Below, piece after piece: positions 63,255 to 64,000 of a stretch of 64,000 nucleotides of DNA. The notes beneath the pieces are model-generated. The model was not told where the DNA came from. It ran no database searches and was given only the letters and a program-made list of their open reading frames with translations. Numbering within the stretch: position 1 is the first letter of the stretch; each line of letters begins with the position of its first letter. Origin of the DNA: Tolypothrix sp. NIES-4075 (GTDB lineage: Bacteria; Cyanobacteriota; Cyanobacteriia; Cyanobacteriales; Nostocaceae); contig NZ_BDUC01000001.1 in assembly GCF_002218085.1 (NCBI RefSeq), positions 807,955-871,954 of the forward strand, read 5' to 3'. The translations under genes and the position numbers were made by a program.

Positions 63255-63461
63255 TTGTTTGGGAGTAGAAAATATAAAACAGATATGAACGACAGAAAAG
63301 AAACGCATTCATACGTGGGGAGTGTAAATCGGCGGTTATTTGTGATTGTGAAACAAAATGGACAGAGCGATCGCAAAGCCGGAGAAGCATACGCTAACTT
63401 GCTGCTGACACCTCAAGGTCAGGATTTAATTACTAAAGCTGGATTTGTCAGGATTCGCTGA
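63255..63461 (+). pseudogene. C-terminal fragment of a PstS-like substrate-binding protein
   Basis: The last ~45 residues (NRRLFVIVKQNGQSDRKAGE, then AYANLLLTPQGQDLITKAGF) match the end of phosphate ABC-transporter periplasmic binding proteins. Upstream the frame has no homology and no signal peptide. So it is a truncated remnant, not a whole gene. Confidence 0.7.
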
Positions 63462-63591
63462 CAAAATAATGGTTCTCCCTTTACTCAATTTTCAGTTGCA
63501 AAAAATGTAACCGCTCTTACCTTTGACTATTGCAATGCGAAAGTAGGAACATATCGTTAGTGACGCAATAGTTTGAGGAGTGGAAGAAAGT

Positions 63592-64000
63592 ATGAATAGA
63601 GCCGTTTTAGCTGGTTCTCGGTTTAATGCTGGCAATTTGTGGAAAACACTGCCTTTCGTCTTGATTGCATGTATAAGTTTTAGTCAACCAGGGTTGGCAG
63701 AACAAAAAGAAAGAATGTTCCGAACTCTCACCGTTACTGGTCGCGGGATCGAATCAATTCCGACAACTTTGTCTCTAGTAAATCTAGGTGTGGAAGTTCA
63801 GGGTAAAACTGCACAGGATGTACAACAAGAGGCTGCCCGGAAATCATCAGCCGTGGTAGCGTTGCTCAAGAGCCGGAATGTAGATAAATTACAAACCACG
63901 GGTATTAGACTTAACCCAGTTTATAGCTACAACAATAATGTACAGCGAATTACAGGATATGCGGCTACGAATACTGTGAGTTTTCGTATTGCTACTGAGA
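63592..64000 (+). CDS. SIMPL-domain (DUF541) periplasmic protein, 3' end outside window
   Basis: First 136 codons only. The start ATG at 63592 follows GAGGAG (63575). A signal peptide (TLPFVLIACISFSQPGLAE) precedes the SIMPL core with TLTVTGRGIESIPTTLSLV, GVEVQGKTAQDVQQEAARKS and LQTTGIRLNPVYSY. SIMPL proteins are exported, of unknown biochemical role. Confidence 0.88.
   Translation, partial: MNRAVLAGSRFNAGNLWKTLPFVLIACISFSQPGLAEQKERMFRTLTVTGRGIESIPTTLSLVNLGVEVQGKTAQDVQQEAARKSSAVVALLKSRNVDKLQTTGIRLNPVYSYNNNVQRITGYAATNTVSFRIATE

Noticed and set aside
1..64000. Insertion sequences, phage genes or integrases.
   Set aside because: None of the frames shows transposase, integrase or phage motifs; only small palindromic and tandem repeats were found.

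Overview
The window is a piece of a cyanobacterial chromosome, almost certainly from a filamentous and probably heterocyst-forming (Nostocales-type) organism. Direct evidence is the photosystem I genes psaF, psaJ and psaL, a plastoquinone-type prenyl synthase, a Tic22 homologue, many HIP1 octamers (GCGATCGC), and a HetZ/PatU pair next to two AmiC-type amidases, which are genes of filament patterning and septal-wall drilling. Dozens of short tandem (heptamer-like) repeats between genes are also typical of filamentous cyanobacteria.

Layout. 1-12.1 kb: end of a PfpI/DJ-1 protein, a Tat-exported Gfo/Idh oxidoreductase, a GT4 glycosyltransferase with a repeat tail, an RRM RNA-binding protein, an M48-like protein that lacks its HExxH motif, release factor 3 and a DUF4870 protein. 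12.1-20.5 kb: a lipase-like hydrolase, hemB, a small accessory patch of HTH genes with a decayed duplicate, pdhB, secD-secF and a small membrane protein. 20.6-30.3 kb: two paralogous GNAT acetyltransferases, a degenerate histidine kinase, tsaC, prmC, a Tic22-like gene, tRNA-Pro(TGG), an ACT-domain protein and an alpha/beta hydrolase. 30.4-34.3 kb: tsaD divergent from psaF-psaJ, then psaL, with gmk and a RemA/DUF370 gene on the other strand. 34.9-41.5 kb: an AT-rich-looking accessory cluster of six genes (DUF3326, a PLP fold-type I decarboxylase-like enzyme, a SET-domain methyltransferase, an SDR with Cys in place of the catalytic Ser, an unknown CPFV protein and a MATE exporter). 41.9-55.5 kb: a transglutaminase-fold membrane protein without its catalytic Cys/His, patU, hetZ, sds, murI and tandem amiC genes. 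56-64 kb: a CPA2 Na+/H+ antiporter, an EVE protein, a PixJ-like GAF-GAF chemoreceptor followed by a PatA-type regulator, a fragment of a PstS-like gene, and the start of a SIMPL protein.

How parts work together. tsaC and tsaD supply the two steps of t6A tRNA modification. psaF-psaJ-psaL form a photosystem I subunit cluster with no psaI seen. hetZ-patU and amiC-amiC-murI form a multicellularity and cell-wall block. The receptor at 58.8 kb and the PATAN-REC protein at 62.2 kb look like an input/output pair. From memory, psaF-psaJ-psaL, hetZ-patU and amiC-amiC lie close together in Nostoc/Anabaena, so the 34.9-41.5 kb cluster looks like an insertion into an otherwise conserved neighbourhood; it is the best candidate here for an undescribed biosynthetic system.

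The spaces between genes are rich in three repeat classes: G-rich/C-rich tandem-repeat pairs that can fold back on each other, a family of 28-bp palindromes with GTAG...TAC ends and changing cores, and longer composite repeats, one of which appears to sit in frame inside an amiC gene.
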